From NCBI RefSeq assembly GCF_003337735.1, contig NZ_QPJY01000008.1:62001-126000 (forward strand): a DNA stretch of 64,000 nt, written 5' to 3'. Positions within the stretch are counted from its first letter, which is position 1. Each line of letters starts with the position of its first letter. This document shows, piece after piece, positions 8,178 through 15,595 of this stretch. Both the position numbers and the translations under genes were made by a program. This DNA comes from Thioalbus denitrificans (GTDB lineage Bacteria; Pseudomonadota; Gammaproteobacteria; DSM-26407). Under the pieces are notes generated by a model. It worked only from the letters and a program-made list of their open reading frames with translations, was not told where the DNA came from and did not search any database.

Positions 8178-11030
8178 TCAGGTCCCGGCCCGGTCGCGGT
8201 TGAACTTCCGCGCGGACAACCCCTGGCCCTGCAGCAGCACGTCGGTCATCTGCTGCGCGCTCAGGGGCCGGGCGAAGAAGTAACCCTGGGCGTAGTCGCA
8301 GCCGTAGCCGGCGAGCAGGTGAACCTGGTCCAGGTTCTCCACCCCCTCCGCCACCACCTTCAGGCCCAGGTTGTGTGCGAGGGTGACGATACCCTCCACG
8401 AGCGCCGCATCGTCATCGTCCAGGGCGATATCGTTGACGAAGCTCGCATCCACCTTCAGCAACTGGATCGGAAACCGCTTGAGGAAGCCCAGGGCGGAGT
8501 AGCCGGTGCCGAAATCGTCCAGCGCGATCTCCAGGCCCAGCTCATGGAGCCGGGTGAGAATCCCGGTGCTGCCCTCCACGTCGTCGATGAGGGTCCGCTC
8601 GGTCAGTTCCAGGCTGAGATCGGTCGGGGCGATGCCGCTGCTCGCGAGGATATCCTGGATGCGGTCCACCAGCTGCGGATCATAGAACTGGCGGGAGGAG
8701 ATGTTCACCGCCAGGCGTTGCACGGTGATGCCCTCCCGGCGCCAGGCGGAGAGCTGGCGACAGGCCTCGGTCAGCACCCACTCGCCCAGCCGGCCGATGA
8801 GGCCACAGTCCTCGGCCACCGGGATGAAGCGTCCCGGCGGCACCTCGCCGAGCTGCGGATGGGTCCAGCGCACCAGCGCCTCCATGCCCACCGGTTCCCG
8901 GGTCTCCAGGTCCACGATGGGCTGGTAGGCGAGGCGGAACTCGTCGCGTTCCAGCGCCCGGCGCATGCCGTGCTCGAGCGCCATGTGCTCGAGGGCGCGG
9001 GCGTTCATGTCCGAGGTGAAGAACTGGTAGCTGTTCCGGCCCCGCTCCTTGGCCCGGTACATGGCGGTGTCCGCGTTGCGCAGCAGGCCCTCGCCATCCC
9101 GGGCATCGTCCGGGTAGACGCTGATGCCGATGCTGGCGCTGGTGAACAGGTCGTGGCCGGTCACCTGGAAGGGGCGGCCGAATATCTCCATCACCTTGGC
9201 GGCCACCTGGGCGACGTCCTCCGCCTGGGCGATGTTGTCGACGATGACCGCGAACTCGTCGCCGCCGAGCCGGGCGACGGTATCCTCCGCCCGCAGCGAG
9301 CGCGACAACCCCCGCGCCACCGCCGCAAGCAGCTGATCGCCCATGGCGTGGCCGAGCGTGTCGTTGACCGACTTGAAGCGGTCCAGGTCGAGGAACAGGA
9401 CCGCCAGGCGGTGGCCCTCCCGGTTGGCATGGGCCAGGGCGTGCTCCAGCCGGTCCTGAAACAGCGTGCGGTTGGGAAGGCCGGTGATGGTGTCGAAATA
9501 GGCCAGGTGCCTGACCCGCTCCTCGGCGTCCCGCAGTTCGGTGAGATCCAGCAGGATGCAGGCGCACTGGCTCAGTGCGCCCGCATCATCGCGTACCGCG
9601 CTGACGGTCAGCCACTGGGGTGCGCGGGTACCGTCACCCCGCTGCACGCTGATTTCACCCTCCCATTGCCCCTTGCGCACGACCGCTTCGACGATCTCCC
9701 CGACGGGATCCTCTCTCCCGCCGATGGCGTCCACGAGGAACTCCCCGAACACCTTGTCGTTGAGCTGGGCGGGACTGCGGCCGACGAGCTGGGCGAAGGC
9801 GCCGTTCACCATCCGGATCACGCCCCGTTCGTCGATGATCACAATGCCCTCGCTGGTATTCGCGAAGACACTGGACGCCAGCCGCAACTGCTCCTCGGCC
9901 TGCTTGCGCTCGGTGATGTCCTGGGCCACCAGCACCAGCCCCCTCACCGTACCGTTCTCGTGCATCACCGAACCGGACAGGGAGACCGGAATCGGCCGTC
10001 CGCCGCGGCTCGTCAGCCAGGTCTCGAGGCCGTTGATGATCCCCTCGGAGAGCAGCCGCTGGGGGGGCACCTCCGGCGCCAGGTCGGTAACCTGCGAGCC
10101 GATGAGATCCTTCTCCGCCTGGCCGAGCAGCACGCACAGCGCCCGGTTCACCAGCGTCACCCGGCCCTCCGGCGTACTCACCAGCAGCGCGTTCTCCATG
10201 CTGCCGATGATGTTGTCCAGGTACTGCTTGGAGATGGTGGTGTGGGCCAGGTTCCGGCCCATCGCCTGGAAACTGCGCGCCAGGTCACCCAGCTCATCGT
10301 CCCGCCGGCTGTCCACCTCGATGTTGTAGTCGCCCTTGCCCACCCGGTCGGCCGATTGGGCCAGCTGCCGGATCGGACGCACGAGACGCCGCGTGACCCA
10401 CAGGGCGAGCCCCCCGCCCACGGCCATGAGGACAAGGGAGATCAGCGCCGTCGCCACGATATCGCGATAGAAGCTCGCATCCGCGACCGCGTCGATGCGG
10501 GAACGGCTGGCGTCGATCCCGGCGCGGATTCCCTCCAGGGAGAGAACCAGCCGCACCGCGCCCAGCGGACGTTCGCCGAGGAGAATGGGGGCATCCACCT
10601 CCAGGGTTTCGGCCAGTCGGCGCAGACGCATCTCCCCGGCGCGGAGGTCGTCCAGGGGGGAGTCGACGGGCCTGGAAAAGCCGGGTATGCCCTGCCGGCC
10701 GTCATGGAGCATCTGCCCGTCGGTGTCGTAGATCAGGGCATGGGCCACGTCGGGCTGCCCGGTCACCGTGACGAGCGTCTCCTGGATGGTCGCCATGTCG
10801 TAGTTGTAGACGGAGTTGACCAGGTCATCGGCCAGGAAACCGGCCAGCAGCCGGCCACGCTGCTCGAGCTGGGCGTAGAGCGCCTTCTCCAGCGCTTCCG
10901 CGCTGGACTGGCTGGCACTGTGCATCGCCTGCCCGAGCAGCAGCAGGTGGGCGGTGGTGATCGCCGCCGCGACCCCGGCGATGAGGGCCAGGAACGGGAT
11001 GGCGTAACGCCGGAACAGACCGCCCCTCAT
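8178..11030 (-). CDS. Membrane GGDEF/EAL protein with periplasmic sensor, HAMP and two PAS domains
   Basis: 950 residues. Order: N-terminal membrane helix (about 8-32), periplasmic domain (about 33-190), second helix (about 195-217), HAMP (about 218-270), two PAS domains (about 275-395 and 400-520), GGDEF (about 540-700) and EAL (about 705-940). The cyclase motif GGDEF (589-593) is intact, as is the inhibitory site RxxD (RAED) five residues before it. The phosphodiesterase motif EAL (717-719) and later acidic residues (LELTE, DDFGTGYS) are present. Both c-di-GMP synthesis and breakdown look chemically possible. Its ATG overlaps the stop of the PhnD-like gene (ATGA, 11027-11030), so a periplasmic binding protein is its probable signal partner. 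Confidence 0.92.
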   Translation of the reverse strand: MRGGLFRRYAIPFLALIAGVAAAITTAHLLLLGQAMHSASQSSAEALEKALYAQLEQRGRLLAGFLADDLVNSVYNYDMATIQETLVTVTGQPDVAHALIYDTDGQMLHDGRQGIPGFSRPVDSPLDDLRAGEMRLRRLAETLEVDAPILLGERPLGAVRLVLSLEGIRAGIDASRSRIDAVADASFYRDIVATALISLVLMAVGGGLALWVTRRLVRPIRQLAQSADRVGKGDYNIEVDSRRDDELGDLARSFQAMGRNLAHTTISKQYLDNIIGSMENALLVSTPEGRVTLVNRALCVLLGQAEKDLIGSQVTDLAPEVPPQRLLSEGIINGLETWLTSRGGRPIPVSLSGSVMHENGTVRGLVLVAQDITERKQAEEQLRLASSVFANTSEGIVIIDERGVIRMVNGAFAQLVGRSPAQLNDKVFGEFLVDAIGGREDPVGEIVEAVVRKGQWEGEISVQRGDGTRAPQWLTVSAVRDDAGALSQCACILLDLTELRDAEERVRHLAYFDTITGLPNRTLFQDRLEHALAHANREGHRLAVLFLDLDRFKSVNDTLGHAMGDQLLAAVARGLSRSLRAEDTVARLGGDEFAVIVDNIAQAEDVAQVAAKVMEIFGRPFQVTGHDLFTSASIGISVYPDDARDGEGLLRNADTAMYRAKERGRNSYQFFTSDMNARALEHMALEHGMRRALERDEFRLAYQPIVDLETREPVGMEALVRWTHPQLGEVPPGRFIPVAEDCGLIGRLGEWVLTEACRQLSAWRREGITVQRLAVNISSRQFYDPQLVDRIQDILASSGIAPTDLSLELTERTLIDDVEGSTGILTRLHELGLEIALDDFGTGYSALGFLKRFPIQLLKVDASFVNDIALDDDDAALVEGIVTLAHNLGLKVVAEGVENLDQVHLLAGYGCDYAQGYFFARPLSAQQMTDVLLQGQGLSARKFNRDRAGT

Positions 11031-11977
11031 GGTTCACCCCCGCCGTCGTCATCGTCCAGCACGCCGTGATAGGCCCTGATCGCCCCGCGCATCTCCCCGT
11101 CGATGCGCTCGAAGCGGCTGGTGCGCTGGTAGGACCAGAGCACCGAACGGGCTTCGGGATCCTCCGCCGCCGCCAGCAGCAGTTCGATCAGCCGCGTCCG
11201 GACCCGCGGGTCCAGGCTGCTCCGGACCAGTTCGATGGCCCGGGGCAGCGGCTCGCTGACATGGAACACCCGCAGCTCCCGGCGCAACGCCTCCGGGGTG
11301 TGGTCGGGATTGTTCCAGTCCAGATCGTTGTAGGCGGCGGCATCCACGAGCCCCTTGTAGACCCAGGTGGCCAGGTTGATTTCACCTCCGGCCAGCGCAT
11401 AGCCCACCTTGTCGGGCGGCGGCGCCACCCGCGGACCGGACAGGGGGACCGCCTCCAGGCCCTCGTCCCGGAGAATCATCAGGGGCTCGAAGAAGGCGGT
11501 GGTGGAGCCGGGGTCCTCGAGGCCGAGACGCCGTCCGCGCAGATCGGCAGGGGTACGGATGTCACTGTCCATGCGGGTGAAGAACAGGGTCCGGTACTCG
11601 GCAACGCCCTTTTTCCATTTTCTCAGAATCGACTCCGCCACCCCGGCCCGCTCGTAGAGCACCGCCGAGTAGAGGGTCTCCGTGACCCAGTCCACCCGCC
11701 CCTCGCGCAGGTACTGGATCATCTGCGCGTTGTCCCGCGCCATGAGGACTTCTCCACGGGTGATGCCGAGGTCCCCCATCCGCTCCGCCACGTAATCCAC
11801 CATCGGTTTCAGGCGCAGGTAGTGCTTGCGGGGATTGCTGCTGACCTTGCCGATGACCAGGGTGTGTGTGCGCACCGCCGGCTCCGCGCCCGTGGGCGCG
11901 CCGGTGGCCGCCGCGGTGCCCCCGCAAAGGAGGGCGCCGGCGGCCAGGCAGAGCCCGGTAAGCAAGCCTCGCATCAT
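11027..11977 (-). CDS. PhnD/phosphonate-type periplasmic binding protein
   Basis: 316 residues from the tandem ATGs at 11977/11974. The N-terminus is a Sec signal peptide (LLTGLCLAAGALLCGGTAAA); a longer reading to 12040 would overlap the porin gene and hide the signal. The body has the PhnD pattern: VIGKVSSNPRKHYLRLKPMVDYVAERM, then REGRVDWVTETLYSAVLYERAG, and LRGRRLGLEDPGSTTAFFEP, the anion-binding loop region. PhnD homologues bind phosphonate, phosphite or phosphate-like anions for ABC import, but no permease or ATPase is here. Instead it sits between a phosphate-type porin and a GGDEF/EAL receptor, which argues for sensing. Confidence 0.88.
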   Translation of the reverse strand: MMRGLLTGLCLAAGALLCGGTAAATGAPTGAEPAVRTHTLVIGKVSSNPRKHYLRLKPMVDYVAERMGDLGITRGEVLMARDNAQMIQYLREGRVDWVTETLYSAVLYERAGVAESILRKWKKGVAEYRTLFFTRMDSDIRTPADLRGRRLGLEDPGSTTAFFEPLMILRDEGLEAVPLSGPRVAPPPDKVGYALAGGEINLATWVYKGLVDAAAYNDLDWNNPDHTPEALRRELRVFHVSEPLPRAIELVRSSLDPRVRTRLIELLLAAAEDPEARSVLWSYQRTSRFERIDGEMRGAIRAYHGVLDDDDGGGEP

Positions 11978-11990
11978 CGCGGCGGGCGCC

Positions 11991-13388
11991 TCAGAAGTCG
12001 TACTGGGCGCGCAGCTGGAGAATCCGCGGGTCGTTGTCATTGCCGAAGGCGTCGGGCTCCGTGTCGACCCAGATATAGTTGGCCATCAGCCGCAACTGCG
12101 GATTGAGATACCAGTTCACGCCCAGGGTGAAGTTGCGGGCCACTCCCCCCTCGATATCCCCGTCCTCCAGGTCCAGCGCACTGTAGCGCAGACCGAACTC
12201 CCAGGCGCCGGGCCCGCCGCGGCCGAAGTTGCGCAGCGGCCGGATGCGGTCGAATTCGCCGTGGCGGGCGTCGTAGTTGCGCGACTCGCCGGTCAGGAAC
12301 CAGCTGGCGTAGGCATAGTAGCCGTCGAAGAGCAGGTCCTGCTGGCCGTCGCCCCGGGTCACGCTGGCCTGCAGATACTCCCCCTGGAGGGAGAAGGCGC
12401 CGAGCACGGCCGCCGCCTCCAGCCCCAGGCGGGCGGCCGCGTCCACCGCCACCAGGTCGTCGTCGGTGTCCAGCAGCCAGGTGTCGGCCACGTGGGATTC
12501 CGGCCGGGAGCGCAGGCGCAGGCGGCTGTCCTCGTAATCGGGGTTGGCCCCGTAGGTCCGGTAGTTCGCCGCCAGACCCAGGTGCAGCGCGCGCCGGGCA
12601 CCGGCGATGGGCGCATAGGTGGCCCGGAATCCGCCGCCCCAGCCCTCGTCGCCCACGTCGTTGTCGTCACCGTCGTCCAGCCCCTCGCCGAACAGGCCCA
12701 GGGCCAGGCTCCAGCTCTCTCCGTGGGTATCGTAGGCGACACCCACATTGCGCCCGGGCACCAGCGCGCCGGGCAGCGCCGGCTCCATGAAGGTGGTGTT
12801 CAGGGCGCTGGTCTGCTCCTCCAGGCCGAAGGGTTCCTTGATGGCGCCGACGCGGATCCGGCTCCGGTCGAAGCCGCTGTAGCCGAGCCAGGCATCACCC
12901 ACATTCGTGTCGTCACCGGCGAAATCCACCTCCAGCTGGTACTCCCAGTCGCCGTAGAACCACCCCTCCAGGCCCAGTCGGACGCTGCGCAGCTCCGCCG
13001 CGCTGCCGAGCCGATCCTTCACCTCGCCCTTCTTCACGTTGGGCACCGCGTCCTGGACCAGGGCCGCGTCGGTCATCACCCGCCCCTTGAGCCGCATCCC
13101 GAACTGGCCGTCCATGGTCTGCACGCCCACCCCGCCTTCCGTGGTGAGCTGGATGTCGGGTGCCGTGGTGATGCCGGGTGAGGACGGAGCGGAAGGCGCG
13201 GCGGCCGGCTCCTCCTCATCCATCGCCAGCACCAGCTGCTGGTACTGTTCCTCGGTGAGGGTGCCGTTGTCGCGCAGGATGGTGAGGAGCTGGAGCATCT
13301 GCTGGTTGCCCGCCGTGGCGATACCCGGGAACAGCAGTGCCACCAGCAGGGCCAGTCCCGGCCATGGGCGGAGGGAGCGTCGTTTCAT
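11991..13388 (-). CDS. OprO/OprP-type phosphate-selective porin
   Basis: 465 residues from the ATG at 13388, with GAGG seven to eight bases upstream; the earlier in-frame codon is TTG. Signal peptide MKRRSLRPWPGLALLVALLFPGIATA, then a short coiled-coil-like segment (QMLQLLTILRDNGTLTEEQYQQL) typical of this porin family, then repeated amphipathic beta strands, ending in the aromatic terminus RAQYDF expected of outer-membrane barrels. OprO/P porins form anion-selective trimeric channels, classically for phosphate or polyphosphate. The selectivity lysines cannot be checked by eye. The PhnD-like gene begins 13 bases after the stop. Confidence 0.88.
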   Translation of the reverse strand: MKRRSLRPWPGLALLVALLFPGIATAGNQQMLQLLTILRDNGTLTEEQYQQLVLAMDEEEPAAAPSAPSSPGITTAPDIQLTTEGGVGVQTMDGQFGMRLKGRVMTDAALVQDAVPNVKKGEVKDRLGSAAELRSVRLGLEGWFYGDWEYQLEVDFAGDDTNVGDAWLGYSGFDRSRIRVGAIKEPFGLEEQTSALNTTFMEPALPGALVPGRNVGVAYDTHGESWSLALGLFGEGLDDGDDNDVGDEGWGGGFRATYAPIAGARRALHLGLAANYRTYGANPDYEDSRLRLRSRPESHVADTWLLDTDDDLVAVDAAARLGLEAAAVLGAFSLQGEYLQASVTRGDGQQDLLFDGYYAYASWFLTGESRNYDARHGEFDRIRPLRNFGRGGPGAWEFGLRYSALDLEDGDIEGGVARNFTLGVNWYLNPQLRLMANYIWVDTEPDAFGNDNDPRILQLRAQYDF

Positions 13389-13745
13389 CACAGGCCTCGT
13401 CAATCAGGCGGGCGGCACGCCGTGATGGCTCTCCGGAGCGCACCGACCCGCGTTATAAATTCTTATTCCAGATACATTAGCGTTTCCCGCCATGAATTTC
13501 AGTGATCCAGATACCGTGTCTGGAACGAAATATCCAAGCATCCACAAGGGCTTCCCCCGCCCTGGCGCTGCGCGAGGCGGGCATGGCTGCTGCAGTGAGG
13601 AAGGGATTGAAGGTAGGCAGGAGGGGGGCATCAGCCCCATGGCCGGATCAGGCGGGAGAGTCCGGATGGGAGATTCGCCCTCCCTGCGCAGCCGCACCCG
13701 CCGCCGGGATACCGCCCGGGACGGCTGCAGCTGCGAGGAGATGTC
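13389..13745. other. Gene-free region upstream of the porin operon
   Basis: 357 bases between the porin start and the small protein at 13746. The part nearest the porin (13440-13500) is distinctly AT-richer (TTATAAATTCTTATTCC) and probably holds the minus-strand promoter, with TTATAA as a possible -10. I saw no phosphate-box sequence. Readings in the remainder lack ribosome-binding sites and look like GC-rich shadow frames. Confidence 0.5.
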
Positions 13746-13937
13746 TCAGTGGTGGGCGGGGATCCTCACCTCGCCATCGCGCAGCTTCTCCAACTGCCGG
13801 CGCGCCTCGAGCAGGCGCAGGCGGTAGATGGGACTCAGGCGCGTGGTATAGGCGAGGCGGTGTTCGAGATCGGCGATGAACGCCAGCAGCTCGTCCTCTC
13901 TGGGCAGGGTGGACTGCCCGGTTGCATATTCTTCCAT
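13746..13937 (-). CDS. Small helical protein, paralogue C of a three-member local family
   Basis: 63 residues with a strong ribosome-binding site (GGAGGACTATC then ATG). The sequence LIADLEHRLAYTTRL-like heptads followed by PIYRLRLLEARRQLEKLRDG matches the pattern of the two tandem proteins at 6870-7070 and 7093-7308: a helix, a short turn with [VI]Y, a second helix ending in L-x-DG. It is divergent from the rhodanese gene at 14162. No known domain. All three paralogues are under 75 residues, lack signal peptides and lie near a sulfur-transfer gene. Confidence 0.65.
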   Translation of the reverse strand: MEEYATGQSTLPREDELLAFIADLEHRLAYTTRLSPIYRLRLLEARRQLEKLRDGEVRIPAHH

Positions 13938-14161
13938 GATAGTCCTCCATCGGGTTCAATCCGGCACTTCCCGGCCGGTCTTGTCGTCTGGTCGCGCATT
14001 GACAACCATAGCGCGCCAGCGTCGATATGGCGAGAATTATTTATTTATCATCATGAACTTATATGCTTTTTTTGTGACAAAACCATGACCGGGCCGATTG
14101 ACCCTTTTCAATGCCGGGCACTTTCGGTGCTGTCATTCTCGGACAACGGCCAAGTACTGAA

Positions 14162-14659
14162 ATGAAATCCATGAAACGTCTGAAAGACCTGCTCGACATC
14201 TGCCTGCCCCGGGTCAACGAGGTATTTCCCTGGGATCTCCTGGAGCTGCGGCAGCGCAACCCGCAACTGCTGCTGCTGGACGTGCGCGAGCCCTACGAAT
14301 TCGCCGCCGCCCACATCCCCGGGTCGATCAATGTTCCGCGCGGCATCCTGGAAACCGCCTGCGAATACGGCTACGAGGACACCCACCCCGAGCTGGCCGC
14401 CTCCCGGGAGCGCGAGGTGGTGGTCATCTGCCGTTCGGGCAACCGCAGCGTGCTGGCCGCCTGGACCCTGCAGGTGCTCGGCTACCGCCGGGTGCATTCG
14501 CTGAAGACCGGGGTACGGGGCTGGAACGACTACGAACAGCCGCTGCAGGACGGCGGCGAAAGGGAACTGACCCAGGACGAGGCGGACGCGTTCTTCACCC
14601 CGCACCTGACCCCGGCGCAGCTGGGCCAGGGCTGGGTCACCCACCGCTGGCAGAGCTGA
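14162..14659 (+). CDS. Rhodanese-domain sulfurtransferase
   Basis: 165 residues; single rhodanese domain with LLLLDVREPYEFAAAHIPGS near the N-terminus and the active-site loop CRSGNRS holding the catalytic cysteine (Cys90). Rhodaneses pass sulfane sulfur through a cysteine persulfide; the six-residue loop suits sulfur rather than arsenate or phosphate chemistry. The C-terminal 35 residues (ELTQDEADAFFTPHLTP) extend beyond the domain. The start is not firmly fixed: ATGs at 14162 and 14171 both lack a clear ribosome-binding site. The upstream 200 bases include an AT-rich promoter-like tract at 14033-14075. A role together with the TusA-like protein at 6591 is possible. Confidence 0.85.
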   Translation: MKSMKRLKDLLDICLPRVNEVFPWDLLELRQRNPQLLLLDVREPYEFAAAHIPGSINVPRGILETACEYGYEDTHPELAASREREVVVICRSGNRSVLAAWTLQVLGYRRVHSLKTGVRGWNDYEQPLQDGGERELTQDEADAFFTPHLTPAQLGQGWVTHRWQS

Positions 14660-14765
14660 ACGGGGGGCACCAGACCCCGCCGCGCAGACCCGCGGCCATT
14701 CACCCCCCCGCCGCCGACAGGATAGAATGAATTATTCCGTTCAGCTGCCAGGGGACACCCGCAAC

Positions 14766-15248
14766 ATGCCCTCCTTCGACGTGGTATCCGAAGTCAATCT
14801 CCACGAGCTCACCAACGCGGTGGACCAGACCAACCGCGAGGTGGGCAACCGCTTCGACTTCAAGGGCAGCAACGCCCGGGTGGAGCAGAGCGAGAACGTC
14901 CTCACCCTCACCGCCGAGTCGGAGTTCCAGGTGGACCAGATCCGCGACATCCTCATAACCCGCATGGCCAAGCGCGACATCGACACCGGCTGCCTCGACG
15001 TGGGCGAGACCAGCACCGTGGGCAGGGAGGCGCGGCAGGTGATCACCGCCCGCCAGGGCATCGACAAGGAGCTGGCCAAGAAGATCGTCAAGCGGGTCAA
15101 GGACAGCAAGCTCAAGGTCCAGGCCGCGGTCCAGGGCGAGCAGGTGCGCATCACCGGCAAGAAGCGCGACGACCTGCAGGCGGTCATGGCCGAAATCCGC
15201 CAGGCCGGCTACGACCTGCCCCTGCAGTTCACCAACTTCCGCGACTGA
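14766..15248 (+). CDS. yajQ: YajQ-family nucleotide (c-di-GMP)-binding protein
   Basis: 160 residues, matching the family's 160-165. Start at 14766 (MPSFDVVSEVNLHELTNAVDQ), the usual YajQ N-terminus; an in-frame ATG at 14727 would add 13 unrelated residues. Family motifs NREVGNRFDFKGS and RITGKKRDDLQAVMA are present. YajQ proteins bind nucleotides, and the Xanthomonas homologue binds c-di-GMP and acts on transcription; whether this copy does so is inference. It is interesting that a GGDEF/EAL enzyme is encoded 3.7 kb away, but they are in separate operons. Confidence 0.93.
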   Translation: MPSFDVVSEVNLHELTNAVDQTNREVGNRFDFKGSNARVEQSENVLTLTAESEFQVDQIRDILITRMAKRDIDTGCLDVGETSTVGREARQVITARQGIDKELAKKIVKRVKDSKLKVQAAVQGEQVRITGKKRDDLQAVMAEIRQAGYDLPLQFTNFRD

Positions 15249-15277
15249 AGCCACCGACCCCGTGCAGGGCAGATGAA

Positions 15278-15312
15278 GGAAATTCAAACCGCAGATTGTC
15301 AGGATTGACGGG
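15278..15312. repeat. Remnant of the intergenic 9-nt-unit repeats
   Basis: Just after the yajQ stop, the stretch contains one CCGCAGATT unit followed by GTCAGGATTGAC. It looks like a single decayed copy of the ACGCAGATT and ACAGGATTT repeat units found as arrays elsewhere in the window (17545, 18690, 18829, 39106, 63541). A chance match cannot be excluded for so short a piece. Confidence 0.4.
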
Positions 15313-15372
15313 GTTAATGACCGGCGCACTTCGCCGGATGCGCTGCGCATACTTGGAAACACACCGCCTCCC

Positions 15373-15561
15373 ATGTCCGACCTCCTCATCGAGCACGCCT
15401 TCACCTGCCCCCACTGCTGGGCCGCCATCTCCACCCTGGTGGATCTGAGCGTGCCGGAGCAGGAGTACGTGGAGGACTGCGAGGTGTGCTGCCGGCCCAT
15501 TCGCATCCGCTGCAGCGCCGCCGGGGGCGAACTGCTCGGCTTCGAGGCCGAAGCGGACTGA
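15373..15561 (+). CDS. CPXCG-motif cysteine-rich small protein
   Basis: 62 residues with two cysteine pairs, CPHC at 12-15 and CEVC at 36-39 plus a further adjacent Cys, matching the small CPXCG-type zinc-ribbon family found in many proteobacteria. The final glycine of the CPxCG signature is replaced here (CPHCW). The role of the family is unknown. It lies 34 bases ahead of yheS on the same strand and may be cotranscribed. Confidence 0.8.
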   Translation: MSDLLIEHAFTCPHCWAAISTLVDLSVPEQEYVEDCEVCCRPIRIRCSAAGGELLGFEAEAD

Positions 15562-15595
15562 CTGGCGGCCGGCGGGGCTGGTAGAATCCGCCGCC

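Noticed and set aside
7974-11069. 1031-codon reading on the plus strand
   Set aside because: It is antisense to the GGDEF-EAL gene, His/Gln/Arg/Gly-rich, has no domain or ribosome-binding site; a typical GC-driven shadow frame.
13389-13500. Phosphate (Pho) box upstream of the OprO/P-type porin operon
   Set aside because: I looked for CTGTCAT-type direct repeats on both strands and found none; a weak CTGTAACA at 42188 ahead of the acyltransferase also lacks the second half.
14098-14111. FNR-like box TTGACCCTTTTCAA ahead of the rhodanese gene
   Set aside because: The right half is TTCAA, not RTCAA, and no promoter elements are well placed; too weak to list as a site.
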